IMG/VR virus record: IMGVR_UViG_3300013093_000065
Coordinates: 1-51,865 of that record
Source: a virus
DNA length: 51,865 bases
Direction: 5' to 3' (one strand)
The translations under genes were made by a program, and so were the position numbers. A model generated the notes under the pieces. That model made no database searches and was not told the origin of the DNA. It was given only the letters and a program-made list of their open reading frames with translations. Shown here piece by piece: positions 22,855 through 31,759 of the stretch (the first letter of the stretch is position 1; every line of letters begins with the position of its first letter).

Positions 22855-24891
22855 ATGACCGTATCAATCGTTACCGTTAACACCAGCACACCAAACAGCG
22901 GTGGTGGCGACACTATCTATACCGCTTTTAGCAAAGTTAATAATAATACCGGCAATTTGGCCTTAGCAGTTAATAATCTGCAGGCAACCTATGCTAACAC
23001 AAGCTATGGTGTATTTGCCAACATTACTGTTACCAATCAAGTAATTGGACGTATGAACTTTAGTTCGGCAGGCGGCGGCGGCGTGTTTGTTGATGGTAGC
23101 CCTGTTGCAACTTCTGCTGCTTCGTTTACGGGCGGTAATGTACCAAGTCAAGCTAATTTTATCGCAACTACCAGCAGCACAAGCAAAACAACTGGTGCCG
23201 TTGTAGTCTATGGTGGCATGGGCGTTGCTCAAGATGTAAACATAGGTGGCTCAGTTAATTCTACAGGCGACAGTACAATTGGTGGTAACTTAACTGTCCA
23301 AGGAGCAAAAGACAGTTCAAACAGCTCTACTGGAGCAATAGTTGTTACTGGTGGTTTGGGTGTAGGTAAAAATCTAAACGCTGGACAAAATATATATGTT
23401 GGCGGTGCAGCCAGTGTTACTGGTACACTCAGCGCAGGTGGTGACACAACTATATCATCTACAACAATAAGCGTTGGTTCTACATCAGGTGCATTAATTG
23501 TGTCCGGTGGTACAGGTATCGCTGGCAACCTATACATTGGCGGAACAACTAACACTCAAGATTTAAATGTCGCTGGTAATATTACCGTTACTGGTAACGC
23601 GGTATTAGGATCGCAAACTGTTACTGTTACAGACAATTTAATTGAATTACACACTTATGCAAATTTGGCACCGTTAACGTCCGACGATGGCAAAGACATT
23701 GGTATTCGTTTCCATTATTATCGTGCAGGTGGACTTGGTGACAAAGAAGCAGCGTTAACCCTTGCACACGATACCAACGCAATGGAATTTTATATCACTG
23801 CAACCGAAACAGCAGGACAAATTTCAGGCACCTATGGTACTTACAAAGGCGGTGCTGTTATTGCTGCAAATACTACAGCGGCCACAAGTACCTCAACAGG
23901 TGCTCTACAAGTAGCAGGTGGCGCAGGTATTGTTGGAAATTTATATGTTGGTGGAAATATTATATCCACCAGCACTGGCTTTACACAAGTTGCTTCTGGT
24001 AATTCAGCACAACGTCCAAATGGTCCAAACAATGGTATGATACGCTATAACAGCGACATTACCAGCTTTGAAGGTTACTATGCTGGTGCATGGTCAAGTC
24101 TTGGCGGGGTTAAATCAGTTGATGGCAAGGCATATATACAAGCAGAAAATTCTGCGGGTGCCGGTGACGATGTATTACGTTTTTATGCTGGAGATTCTGG
24201 ATCAAGTACACAGGTAATGTGGGCCAGCACAAGTAACATTAAAATATTACCCACTACAACATCAACCAGTACTACTACCGGCGCACTTCAAGTAGCTGGT
24301 GGCGTTGGTGTTGCCGGTAATATCTACTCTGGCGGTACTGTTAGTGCTACTTCTGTTACAGCAACAAACTTAACAGGAACTCTGCAAACAGCCTCACAAA
24401 CAAATATTACATCAGTAGGTACCTTAAGTGGATTAACAGTCAGCGCCGCTATTGTACCAAATGGTAACGGTACGGTTACATTGGGCTCATCAGGCGCTTG
24501 GTGGAGTAGCATTTACGGTACTGCTGTTCACGCACAGTACGCTGACTTAGCAGAAAAATATCTTGCCGACGCAGATTATGATGTTGGTACTGTTGTTGCT
24601 GTTGGTGGCAATAAAGAAGTTACAGCCTGCCAAGCAGGTGATTTGGCAATTGGAGCTGTTAGTGCTAATCCAGCATTTAAAATGAATGACGGCCTAACCA
24701 ACGGAACATTTATTGCACTTAAAGGTCGTGTGCCAGTTAAGGTAGTTGGTCCCGTAGTCAAAGGACAACGATTAATAGCCGGCGCCAGTGGATGTGCTAC
24801 CGCAGTTTTGCAATCCAATGATGTATTTGCTATAGCATTAGAAACTAATAATGATACTGGTGTTAAATTAGTTGAAGCAGTAATTCTTTAA
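22855..24891 (+). CDS. Tail-fibre-like protein with repeated beta modules
   Basis: 678 residues. The N-terminus (GGGDTIYTAFSKVNNNTGNL) resembles the GDxLxxAFxKxNxN module of the gene at 18015. At least five repeats follow of the form (S)TSTGALxVxGGxGVxGNLYxGG, about residues 98-125, 155-185, 200-228, 337-365 and 470-500, likely beta-helical or triple-stranded. The C-terminal domain (YADLAEKYLADADYDVGTVV to the end) is the shape I associate with fibre and G2-type C-terminal domains of phages; self-cleavage is possible but no catalytic pair is identified. Confidence 0.82.
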   Translation: MTVSIVTVNTSTPNSGGGDTIYTAFSKVNNNTGNLALAVNNLQATYANTSYGVFANITVTNQVIGRMNFSSAGGGGVFVDGSPVATSAASFTGGNVPSQANFIATTSSTSKTTGAVVVYGGMGVAQDVNIGGSVNSTGDSTIGGNLTVQGAKDSSNSSTGAIVVTGGLGVGKNLNAGQNIYVGGAASVTGTLSAGGDTTISSTTISVGSTSGALIVSGGTGIAGNLYIGGTTNTQDLNVAGNITVTGNAVLGSQTVTVTDNLIELHTYANLAPLTSDDGKDIGIRFHYYRAGGLGDKEAALTLAHDTNAMEFYITATETAGQISGTYGTYKGGAVIAANTTAATSTSTGALQVAGGAGIVGNLYVGGNIISTSTGFTQVASGNSAQRPNGPNNGMIRYNSDITSFEGYYAGAWSSLGGVKSVDGKAYIQAENSAGAGDDVLRFYAGDSGSSTQVMWASTSNIKILPTTTSTSTTTGALQVAGGVGVAGNIYSGGTVSATSVTATNLTGTLQTASQTNITSVGTLSGLTVSAAIVPNGNGTVTLGSSGAWWSSIYGTAVHAQYADLAEKYLADADYDVGTVVAVGGNKEVTACQAGDLAIGAVSANPAFKMNDGLTNGTFIALKGRVPVKVVGPVVKGQRLIAGASGCATAVLQSNDVFAIALETNNDTGVKLVEAVIL

Positions 24892-24900
24892 GGTTTAACA

Positions 24901-27789
24901 ATGGAACACCCATACCCAATTTGGACTACTCCCGCAGGAAGCCTTGGGATATTACCCGAGAACAATTTCTATGAGTTCCAATTGGCAGCTAACAGCCAAG
25001 GTACTGGCGCCTTAACCTACAGTCATATTTCAGGAACTTTACCTCCAGGCATACACCTAACTCCAGCAGGCCTATTAGAAGGTGTGCCAGTGGTAGTTGA
25101 TGCTACTACACCGAGCAATAGAGATTATTCGTTTACTATTCGTGCTAAAAATCAATATTTGAATGTTGCCGACCGTACATTTTCAATCACAGTTAGTAAT
25201 ATTCTTCCTCCACAGATTACACCAAGAACTACAAACTTAGGTGACTATTTTGATGGATCATTTTTTAGCCTACAGTTATACGCAACAGAAGTAGATCCAA
25301 ATGCCACACTGACCTGGACACTACTCAATGGAACTTTACCCAATGGTATTTCGTTATCACCATCGGGCCTGTTGTCGGGATTTTTGTATCCTGTACCAAC
25401 AGTCGGGGCAGCCGGATTAACCAACTACGATAATACTGCCTATAACGATTTTGGCTACGACAATGATCCATTGTACAGAACTCAAAATTATTCGTTTACA
25501 ATTTCTGTAAATGATGGCGCTAATACCGATTCTTTAAATTACAAATTAAAAGTTACAGCCAAGGGAACTTGGACTGCCGATGATAACATAGATACAGTCG
25601 ATGACAGTCTTACCATTGACCACGATAATATATATTTGCCTATTGTAACAACACCTCCGGGTAGTTTACCTACTTTACGTTGTGGCAGTAATTTTGCATT
25701 TCAATTTAAAGCCATTGACCCCAACGGAGATAGTATATCATTCCAATTAACTAATCCTGGTACAAGCCCATTTGACGAAAACGGTATTGATAATCAAACC
25801 TTAACCGGTGGCCATTGGGTATTTTCTGGTGGCGGATTGGCTATTAACGCAGGCGGAACAACACCCGGTACTGGCTTTGATTCTACAGCATTTGACCAAG
25901 AAGCATTATCTTTACCAGCAGGGTTAACACTTGATTCAAATACTGGTTGGTTCTCTGGTCATTTGCCACTACAGACAGAATCGTCAATTACCTACAGTTT
26001 TATCGTACAAGTATACAAAACCGATAGACCTTTATATGTTAGCCTTCCACAGATTTATTATCTAACTGTTATAGGTGACATAAACAATACAATTACATGG
26101 ACAACCCCCAGCGACCTTGGCACTATTGACAACGGTGCTGTTAGTGAACTGTCCATTTCAGCAGTTAGCGAAACAGGCAAAGACTTAATTTATACACTGG
26201 CTCCACCAAGTAATCAAAACAAAAAAGATTATGGTATTAGAGATAGTAGCATAGTCAGTAAATTACCACAGGGATTAAAACTGTTACCGTCAGGATTAAT
26301 TTCAGGTCGAGCAAGTTTTGAATATTTTAGTTTAGATGCTGGAACAACTACTATCGATGGTAACAAGTCTACCTTTGATGATACTTATAAATTTACAGTA
26401 TTAGCCGAAGCGTCAGACAAATCTGTATCAAGCACAAAAACATTTACTATTCAATTAAAGAATTATAACTTAAAACCATACGAAAACTTATACTTAAAAG
26501 CATTGCCAACGCTTGATCAACGCCAGACATTCCTGGACATTGTTAATAATAAAGACATATTCCCAGACAATTTAATTTATCGCTCTGATGATCCTTGGTT
26601 TGGCCGTGCCCGAGATATTCGTAGTTTATTCTTACCAGGCATAGAACCAAGTATGTTAGCGGACTATGCGGCGGCAATGGGAACCAACCATTTTAATAAA
26701 CGTATAGAGTTCGGCGATGTCAGAACTGCACGAGCAGTTGATGCCAACTTTAATGTCAAGTATGAAGTGGTATACATTCCTTTGTTAGATAACGAAACTT
26801 ATAAAGGCAATAGTCCAGCAAATATAAGTAAGGTCAATTACGGTATTAATTATACCAATGGCTCGTCAACTGGATTTTCTGCTAATGTTTATCCAAACAG
26901 TTTCCAAAATATGCAGTCGGCAATTAGCAGTCATTTAGGCTATGCTAACCAAGGCGCATTACCAGACTGGATGTCCAGCCCGCAAACTGACAAAAAAGTA
27001 TTAGGCTTCACTCGAGCTATTGTTTTAGCCTACACAGTACCAGGGGCCAGCTCATTGATCGCATATCGCTTGAAAGCCAATGGCATTGAATTTAACAATA
27101 TTGACTTTGTAGCCGATAGATATGACCTTGATAATACCTATAGTTCTCACTTTGATATTAATCGAGGTAAATTTAAAGTCAGTACAGAAACTACATTTGA
27201 TCGAATCTATAGAGTTGGTGCTGTTAGTCACGTGGTAGACTATGCTATTTCTATATTACCGTTTAATCGTGTAAACAATCAAACCTTAGATTCAATACAG
27301 GCAGTGGGCGGATTTGACGGAGTATTAAATATTACCGACGGACAAACATTAATTTTTTATCAACAAGAAAATTTCTTCAATGCCGGCGCTAACGACGGAT
27401 GGACATTACCAAATTCTTCAGTGATTCCGGGGTACTTAGAAAACTTAGCCAACCCATCTGTACCTAACGAACGAGGCGGAATCTGGAGAATTAACATTGA
27501 TCCAACAACTAACATAGTAACGCTGACATTTGTAACACCGGTAACTATAAGTAGTCAAATCCAGGTTAATTTAGGTAAAACACACGCATCCAGCATATTG
27601 TATTATAATCCTGTGGTGCAACCTGGGCAAACTGTGCCGGCATATAGTTTGGTATTGCATACCAATACAGCAAAACCAACGGTATTTGATAACCATGCAA
27701 CTGTATTCCTCACCAACCGAGATCAATACGGCAAACCTGAAGTTGGCGACACTTACTTAAAATTTCCTAAAACCCAAGTTTTACAATAA
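24901..27789 (+). CDS. Large virion protein with putative-Ig (He_PIG) repeats
   Basis: 962 residues. The first 500 residues hold four modules ending in LPPGIHLTPAGLLEG, LPNGISLSPSGLLSG, LPAGLTLDSNTGWFSG and LPQGLKLLPSGLISG, which is the He_PIG-type immunoglobulin-like repeat. The second half is different, with a DDPWFGRARDIRSLF stretch, YxL-rich strands and an ending with a KFPKTQVLQ tail. Ig-like repeats in phage virions bind carbohydrates weakly on the host surface. AAGG precedes its ATG by eight bases. Located between fibre genes, so a tail or decoration protein is inferred. Confidence 0.8.
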   Translation: MEHPYPIWTTPAGSLGILPENNFYEFQLAANSQGTGALTYSHISGTLPPGIHLTPAGLLEGVPVVVDATTPSNRDYSFTIRAKNQYLNVADRTFSITVSNILPPQITPRTTNLGDYFDGSFFSLQLYATEVDPNATLTWTLLNGTLPNGISLSPSGLLSGFLYPVPTVGAAGLTNYDNTAYNDFGYDNDPLYRTQNYSFTISVNDGANTDSLNYKLKVTAKGTWTADDNIDTVDDSLTIDHDNIYLPIVTTPPGSLPTLRCGSNFAFQFKAIDPNGDSISFQLTNPGTSPFDENGIDNQTLTGGHWVFSGGGLAINAGGTTPGTGFDSTAFDQEALSLPAGLTLDSNTGWFSGHLPLQTESSITYSFIVQVYKTDRPLYVSLPQIYYLTVIGDINNTITWTTPSDLGTIDNGAVSELSISAVSETGKDLIYTLAPPSNQNKKDYGIRDSSIVSKLPQGLKLLPSGLISGRASFEYFSLDAGTTTIDGNKSTFDDTYKFTVLAEASDKSVSSTKTFTIQLKNYNLKPYENLYLKALPTLDQRQTFLDIVNNKDIFPDNLIYRSDDPWFGRARDIRSLFLPGIEPSMLADYAAAMGTNHFNKRIEFGDVRTARAVDANFNVKYEVVYIPLLDNETYKGNSPANISKVNYGINYTNGSSTGFSANVYPNSFQNMQSAISSHLGYANQGALPDWMSSPQTDKKVLGFTRAIVLAYTVPGASSLIAYRLKANGIEFNNIDFVADRYDLDNTYSSHFDINRGKFKVSTETTFDRIYRVGAVSHVVDYAISILPFNRVNNQTLDSIQAVGGFDGVLNITDGQTLIFYQQENFFNAGANDGWTLPNSSVIPGYLENLANPSVPNERGGIWRINIDPTTNIVTLTFVTPVTISSQIQVNLGKTHASSILYYNPVVQPGQTVPAYSLVLHTNTAKPTVFDNHATVFLTNRDQYGKPEVGDTYLKFPKTQVLQ

Positions 27790-27817
27790 ATATTGGTGTA
27801 ACACCAGCGAAATGTAA

Positions 27818-27825
27818 GCTAAATA
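27818..27825 (+). promoter_or_regulatory. T4-like late promoter motif
   Basis: GCTAAATA, predicted +1 near 27831. A TGGAG ribosome site and ATG 27853 follow. Confidence 0.55.
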
Positions 27826-27852
27826 ATAAGATAATACTGGAGTATTTAAATA

Positions 27853-29109
27853 ATGGCATCAAACATTAACCCTTTTAACATTGACGGCACATATCCTGTT
27901 GCTGGTCAAGATAATGATTCTCAAGGTTTTAGAGATAATTTTACCAACACAGCTACTAACTTTAGTATAGCAGCTACAGAACTTACCGATTTACAGTCTA
28001 AAGTACTTTTAAAGTCTGCCTTGACTGGTCAATCATTAAACAATAACATGGGCGGTGCCAGCATTGCTGCCGTTAACTTAAATGGCGCTGGCTACAATAT
28101 TAACAACCAAGGTACTTTAACTGGTGCTGTTACATTAGATTTTTCTACTGGTAATGTACAAAAAGTTACAACTGGTGCACCAATTAGTTTAACATTTGCA
28201 AACTGGCCGACTACTGGTGTATTCGGCGAAATTTTATTGTGGGTATACATATCTAATGTTAGCCATACTGTCACTGTAAATACTACCGCTCCGGGTGTTA
28301 CTGTTGGCCTGGCTGACGTTGCTGGTGCAATTCCATCATCTGGGGTGATTACTTTTGATACCACAGGTGATTTCTTCTTGTCTTTTAGCACAATCGACGG
28401 TGGACAAAATATTGTTATTAACGATGTAAACCGCAACTCTGCTACTTTCCGTGATCCAAATTTTTATTTTAATGATAATATAAGCAGTACATTCTTTGTC
28501 GGATATGATACCAACTTGCCAGTGGCACTTGCATCAGATTCTGGACAAAATAGAGTAAGCATTTACGGATCCGTGGTATCAACATCTGTTGGTAACTTGA
28601 CTCTTGCAAACTTACGTAACAACCAATTGGATACCGGCACATTAGCTGGATATACAATTACCAGTGCTCGCGGCAATTTAGCCACAGCTACCATTGCGCC
28701 TGTTAACAGCAATGACTATTTGGGTTATGTTAATGCTGTTACTTTCACAGGCAACGGTGCAGGCAACGTATTCCAACAGTTATCAAGTATCGATTTCTAT
28801 GCTACTGGTTCTAACGTAACCTATGGTTTGGGTGGTAATATTGCTTTCTTCACTGGTAAAGACGGTGACGTGGCTTCACAACATACCGTTTATCAAGCAG
28901 TAGGCATCGAAAACGACCAAAGTACTCATATGTTTGGTAACGTATTATTAAGTGCTACAGCTACCAGTGGCGGCACAAGTAGTTATGTTCCAGCAACATC
29001 TGGTGCCAAAGGTACCGCTGGTCAAATTGCCTGGGACCAAACATACTTCTATGTTTGTACAGCAACCAATACTTGGAAACGGGTCGCTCTAAACGTAACA
29101 AGTTGGTAA
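27853..29109 (+). CDS. Tail-fibre or virion structural protein
   Basis: 418 residues. N-terminus with SQGFRDNFTNTATNFSIA, a looser copy of the module in the other fibre genes. The middle has VTLDFSTGNVQKVTTG and FANWPTTGVFGEILLWV strands, typical of fibre shafts where a Gaussian-like beta repeat measures a signal-free surface. The end, AGQIAWDQTYFYVCTATNTWKRV, is a common C-terminal phage-fibre motif. GGAG nine bases before the ATG. Last of the fibre block, followed by a terminator-like hairpin. Confidence 0.8.
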   Translation: MASNINPFNIDGTYPVAGQDNDSQGFRDNFTNTATNFSIAATELTDLQSKVLLKSALTGQSLNNNMGGASIAAVNLNGAGYNINNQGTLTGAVTLDFSTGNVQKVTTGAPISLTFANWPTTGVFGEILLWVYISNVSHTVTVNTTAPGVTVGLADVAGAIPSSGVITFDTTGDFFLSFSTIDGGQNIVINDVNRNSATFRDPNFYFNDNISSTFFVGYDTNLPVALASDSGQNRVSIYGSVVSTSVGNLTLANLRNNQLDTGTLAGYTITSARGNLATATIAPVNSNDYLGYVNAVTFTGNGAGNVFQQLSSIDFYATGSNVTYGLGGNIAFFTGKDGDVASQHTVYQAVGIENDQSTHMFGNVLLSATATSGGTSSYVPATSGAKGTAGQIAWDQTYFYVCTATNTWKRVALNVTSW

Positions 29110-29127
29110 TTAAACCAAAATTAAATC

Positions 29128-29156
29128 TTGACTCCCAACAAAAAATAGTATATACT
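29128..29156 (+). promoter_or_regulatory. Sigma70-type promoter inside a terminator-like hairpin
   Basis: TTGACT (29128-29133), 17-base spacer, TATACT (29151-29156), with +1 near 29163. The -10 box sits inside the palindrome ATAGTATATACTAT (29145-29158). Confidence 0.75.
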
Positions 29157-29180
29157 ATGTAAAGTTGGGAGTTTTCTTTT
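29132..29180 (+). terminator. Hairpin and T-rich tail after the fibre genes
   Basis: CTCCCAAC (29132-29139) pairs with GTTGGGAG (29164-29171), followed by TTTTCTTTT; the loop holds a second, smaller palindrome. It can terminate the fibre transcript while containing the next promoter. GGGAG in the right arm is also the ribosome site of the next gene. Confidence 0.65.
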
Positions 29181-29438
29181 ATGCATCCATTAGGCACAGA
29201 TTTAAGTAATTTAAAAGACGAAGAATTACAAACAAAATTTAGTGAGTTATCCAAACGGCTAACTCAATGCTATCGGTTTGGCCCTCAATCGGTTATACCA
29301 CAATTACAAATGCTTATGGGCGACTACCAAGAAGAAATTCAACGTCGTAATCAAAAGACCATGGACGAGCTAATGAAAAAAGGCGAAAAGGGTGGCGATG
29401 GCAAAAATGGTTACAAAGGTATTATTGACATTTCATGA
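29181..29438 (+). CDS. Small helical hypothetical protein
   Basis: 85 residues, charged and helical (LKDEELQTKFSELSKRL, then LMGDYQEEIQRRNQK) with a Gly/Lys-rich tail. Its GGGAG ribosome site lies in the right arm of the upstream hairpin. Transcripts starting at the promoter here lack the left arm, so the site is free; read-through RNA would mask it. Function unknown. Confidence 0.7.
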   Translation: MHPLGTDLSNLKDEELQTKFSELSKRLTQCYRFGPQSVIPQLQMLMGDYQEEIQRRNQKTMDELMKKGEKGGDGKNGYKGIIDIS

Positions 29439-29959
29439 ACTATAACAAGTTTGGACAAGCCTATACAACAGAGGCTGAACTCTGCGACCTGTTGTATCAA
29501 AATCCCGAGTTGGATATCAGCCGCTTTATGGTTGAAGACCCAGGAGTTTATAATCAAAGCAGAGAACAAACCTATAGTGACTTACCAATACTACGACGCT
29601 ATGTACCAGTTGACTACAAGGATGATGTTCCTGTAGAGTTGTTTGACCATGCACAACAGAGTCGTTGGTATATGCCAGAAGAATATCAAACATTAGACAT
29701 AGCCAAACATGTTTTAAGTTTATGCCAAACTGATGCAGAATTACAACGTGTGGGCGAAGAATTAATACTTTACCAAGAACGTGATTTATTCAACTTATTG
29801 CGTTACCTAAAATATTTTGTTGATACTATGCGTAAAAATTCAGTATTATGGGGCCTGGGACGAGGTAGTAGTGTAGCAAGTTATGTTTTATACTTGTTAG
29901 GAGTACATCGTGTCAATTCAATGTATTACGATTTAGACATTAAAGAATTTTTAAAATAG
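29435..29959 (+). CDS. DNA polymerase III alpha-like fragment, non-polymerase role likely
   Basis: 174 residues. The C-terminus (residues 140-174) reads WGLGRGSSVASYVLYLLGVHRVNS then YDLDIKEFL, which parallels the palm entry of bacterial DnaE/PolC (GRGSxxGSxVxYxLxIxxxxPxxxxLxFERFL). The catalytic aspartates of the palm, normally far downstream, are absent because the protein stops. No PHP metal motif is seen. It cannot be a polymerase by itself; a decoy or regulator of replication, or a relic, are possible. ATGA overlap with the upstream gene. Confidence 0.55.
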   Translation: MNYNKFGQAYTTEAELCDLLYQNPELDISRFMVEDPGVYNQSREQTYSDLPILRRYVPVDYKDDVPVELFDHAQQSRWYMPEEYQTLDIAKHVLSLCQTDAELQRVGEELILYQERDLFNLLRYLKYFVDTMRKNSVLWGLGRGSSVASYVLYLLGVHRVNSMYYDLDIKEFLK

Positions 29960-29971
29960 GCAATTTTGTCC

Positions 29972-29979
29972 TATAAATA
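29972..29979 (+). promoter_or_regulatory. T4 late promoter motif, exact TATAAATA
   Basis: TATAAATA, predicted +1 near 29985; CAGGAG and ATG 30002 follow. Confidence 0.65.
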
Positions 29980-30001
29980 TTAGAATAACAGGAGTAATAA
30001 A

Positions 30002-30466
30002 ATGGGAAGAGTATACAGATCAGCACAAGGAAAACCAGTAGATATTGATAGTCTGCGTTTGGTTAATGAAGAAACTATTGCTGTAGGCAATATGAGAGTT
30101 AATGCACGTGGTGATTTGCTGGGGCAGGGTGGACAGGTTTTAAAAACTCGTAACCAATCAATGGACGAGCAGTATCAAATTAACACCGCTCAAGCTCATA
30201 AACAACGAGCTCATGCTGCACAACAAGCACAACGTCGTGCTGGGGCTACTGTTACTCCTAACGTGCCTAAAGTAGAAGTTCCGCAGGTTGATCCAAGCGG
30301 ACAGGCATTTGACAATCCAGAACAACAGGCAGTATTAGAAGCTACAGAACCACTGGAGCCACAAATGCGTGGTAGTTTAGCAGACAGCATTGCCAAACAA
30401 GTTACTGTAAATCAAGAAGTACTTGATCCAAACAAGTACAAACCAAAAGGTCCACAACGTATCTAA
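30002..30466 (+). CDS. Conserved phage protein, probable virion component
   Basis: 154 residues. N-terminal RVYRSAQGKPVDIDSLRL and AVGNMRVNARGDLLGQGG are blocks I associate with T4-like phages of aquatic bacteria. The middle is Ala/Gln-rich and helical (AQAHKQRAHAAQQAQRR) and the rest is Pro-rich and disordered. A late promoter and good ribosome site ahead of it support a structural role. Exact function unknown. Confidence 0.7.
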   Translation: MGRVYRSAQGKPVDIDSLRLVNEETIAVGNMRVNARGDLLGQGGQVLKTRNQSMDEQYQINTAQAHKQRAHAAQQAQRRAGATVTPNVPKVEVPQVDPSGQAFDNPEQQAVLEATEPLEPQMRGSLADSIAKQVTVNQEVLDPNKYKPKGPQRI

Positions 30467-30475
30467 GAGGAAAGA

Positions 30476-30850
30476 ATGGCATCATACGAATATACACAAA
30501 TCACAGGTATTAAAGCATTAAAGGATCACGTTATTGTACGTGACATGAACTTTTCAGGCCGCACACTCAGTAGCGGTATTGTACTGTTAAGCGATGATTT
30601 AAAGAGTTCTGGTATTCGCCCACGATGGGCACAGGTGTATAAAACAGGCCCAGATCAAAAAGATGTTCAAGAAGGGCAATGGATTTTAGTTGAGCACGGT
30701 CGATGGACACGCGGTGCTAAAGTAGAAATCAATGGCGAAGAAATTACAATTCGCAGAGTTGACCCAGGCAATATTATCTTTGTTTCTGATGAGCCATTAT
30801 CAGACGACAACCTTTCAACAGCAATAGACGCACAAGCCAAGAGCCTATAA
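30476..30850 (+). CDS. GroES-like co-chaperonin (gp31-type)
   Basis: 124 residues. LKDHVIVRDMNFSGRTLSSGIVL corresponds to the GroES opening and the mobile loop that contacts GroEL. GIRPRWAQVYKTGP and QWILVEHGRWTRG are signature blocks of the phage co-chaperonins. T4 gp31 replaces GroES so that GroEL can fold the large capsid protein; the same role here is inference. Good GAGGAAAG ribosome site. The mobile loop is longer than in host GroES, as in gp31. Confidence 0.82.
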   Translation: MASYEYTQITGIKALKDHVIVRDMNFSGRTLSSGIVLLSDDLKSSGIRPRWAQVYKTGPDQKDVQEGQWILVEHGRWTRGAKVEINGEEITIRRVDPGNIIFVSDEPLSDDNLSTAIDAQAKSL

Positions 30851-30999
30851 TGCCTATGTACGAAACCGAAGTGCGTACACCTACCGGTCCACAAAAGGAT
30901 CGTGTCTACGCCAAGGATGCACAAGAAGCAAAAATGATTTTTGAACAACGTCACGGTCCTCGTAACGTTCCTTATATCCCACATATGATCCCAAGTTAA
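30850..30999 (+). CDS. Small conserved hypothetical protein (49 aa)
   Basis: The ATG shares its A with the TAA of the co-chaperonin gene. The 49-residue product (TEVRTPTGPQKDRVYAKDA, then a helix and PRNVPYIPHM) is probably beta-strand plus helix. No function recognised. Confidence 0.65.
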   Translation: MPMYETEVRTPTGPQKDRVYAKDAQEAKMIFEQRHGPRNVPYIPHMIPS

Positions 31000-31000
31000 T

Positions 31001-31222
31001 ATGGGATTTCGTAAACCTGACCTCAATGAGGCATACTCTGCCATACGTCGAAGTTTGGGCGAAATACATAGCCCTTACAACGACGGTTTTACCAGTTCCT
31101 GTTGCAAACAAGAACTTTATATGTTAAAATGTTGGTTAGATGATGAATATACAAAGTTACCAACATTTGCCGGGGAAGATAAATGGGAACAAGACAGACT
31201 GGTTCAGCTACTCAAGCAGTAG
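31001..31222 (+). CDS. Hypothetical protein, 73 aa
   Basis: Not recognised. Mostly helical, with a central CC pair and a third Cys (SSCCKQELYMLKCWLDDEY). One base after the previous stop; overlaps the next gene by 40 bases, which is unusually long for this window and may mean that one of the two starts is later than shown. Confidence 0.55.
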   Translation: MGFRKPDLNEAYSAIRRSLGEIHSPYNDGFTSSCCKQELYMLKCWLDDEYTKLPTFAGEDKWEQDRLVQLLKQ

Positions 31223-31398
31223 CACGAATAACCAAACCACCTAAATGCAGTATTTGCCGCCAGGTAATCACAGACTCCTGTACCTGGCGCCAGGGCCGTT
31301 GCCCTCACGTACCAAGTATGTTAGATAATATCTTAGCAGATGGTTACAAATCACGTTTTTACAATTTAATTAAATTTTTTAAAGGAAAATCAAAATGA
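31183..31398 (+). CDS. Small putative zinc-finger protein
   Basis: 71 residues. KCSICRQVITDSCTWRQGRCPHVP has CxxC, then Cys and CPH, consistent with a small zinc knuckle. The N-terminal 18 residues overlap the previous gene in another frame, and the tail is basic (FKGKSK). Function unknown. Confidence 0.6.
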   Translation: MGTRQTGSATQAVARITKPPKCSICRQVITDSCTWRQGRCPHVPSMLDNILADGYKSRFYNLIKFFKGKSK

Positions 31399-31571
31399 AA
31401 GATATTAATCAACTTAAAAATGATCACCACTTCCAGATCAGTGCTGTAAAAAGCGCATTCCGTTTAATAGCCTGCGGTGCTGTAATATTAGCCGGAGTGG
31501 ATGCTCTTGGCGTTGCAGCACTTTTGTTTGGCCTAAGCGAAGTATTGGGTGTGCTTGAAGAGCTTGTATGA
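31395..31571 (+). CDS. Small hydrophobic protein (58 aa)
   Basis: Overlaps its neighbours as ATGA at both ends. After about 20 polar residues it is a long Ala/Leu/Gly helix (about 22-55), suggesting a small inner-membrane protein. Not recognised. Confidence 0.6.
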   Translation: MKDINQLKNDHHFQISAVKSAFRLIACGAVILAGVDALGVAALLFGLSEVLGVLEELV

Positions 31572-31759
31572 GAAACCTCAAGTTAGTCGATGCAGTTATA
31601 CAATTACACGATATTGCTCGGTTGGTTGAGGAAGAAATTGGAAACGGATCATTGAGTCAAGAAATCCGTTTAGTAGCAGATCGGTTACATGAGTACTCGA
31701 TTCAAGACGACAAAGCTAATACAATAGCACATGCAATTATTAATCAGGTAAAAGAATGA
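31568..31759 (+). CDS. Small helical hypothetical protein (63 aa)
   Basis: Amphipathic helices (AVIQLHDIARLVEEEI, then EIRLVADRLHEY). Overlaps both neighbours as ATGA. Not recognised. Confidence 0.65.
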   Translation: MRNLKLVDAVIQLHDIARLVEEEIGNGSLSQEIRLVADRLHEYSIQDDKANTIAHAIINQVKE

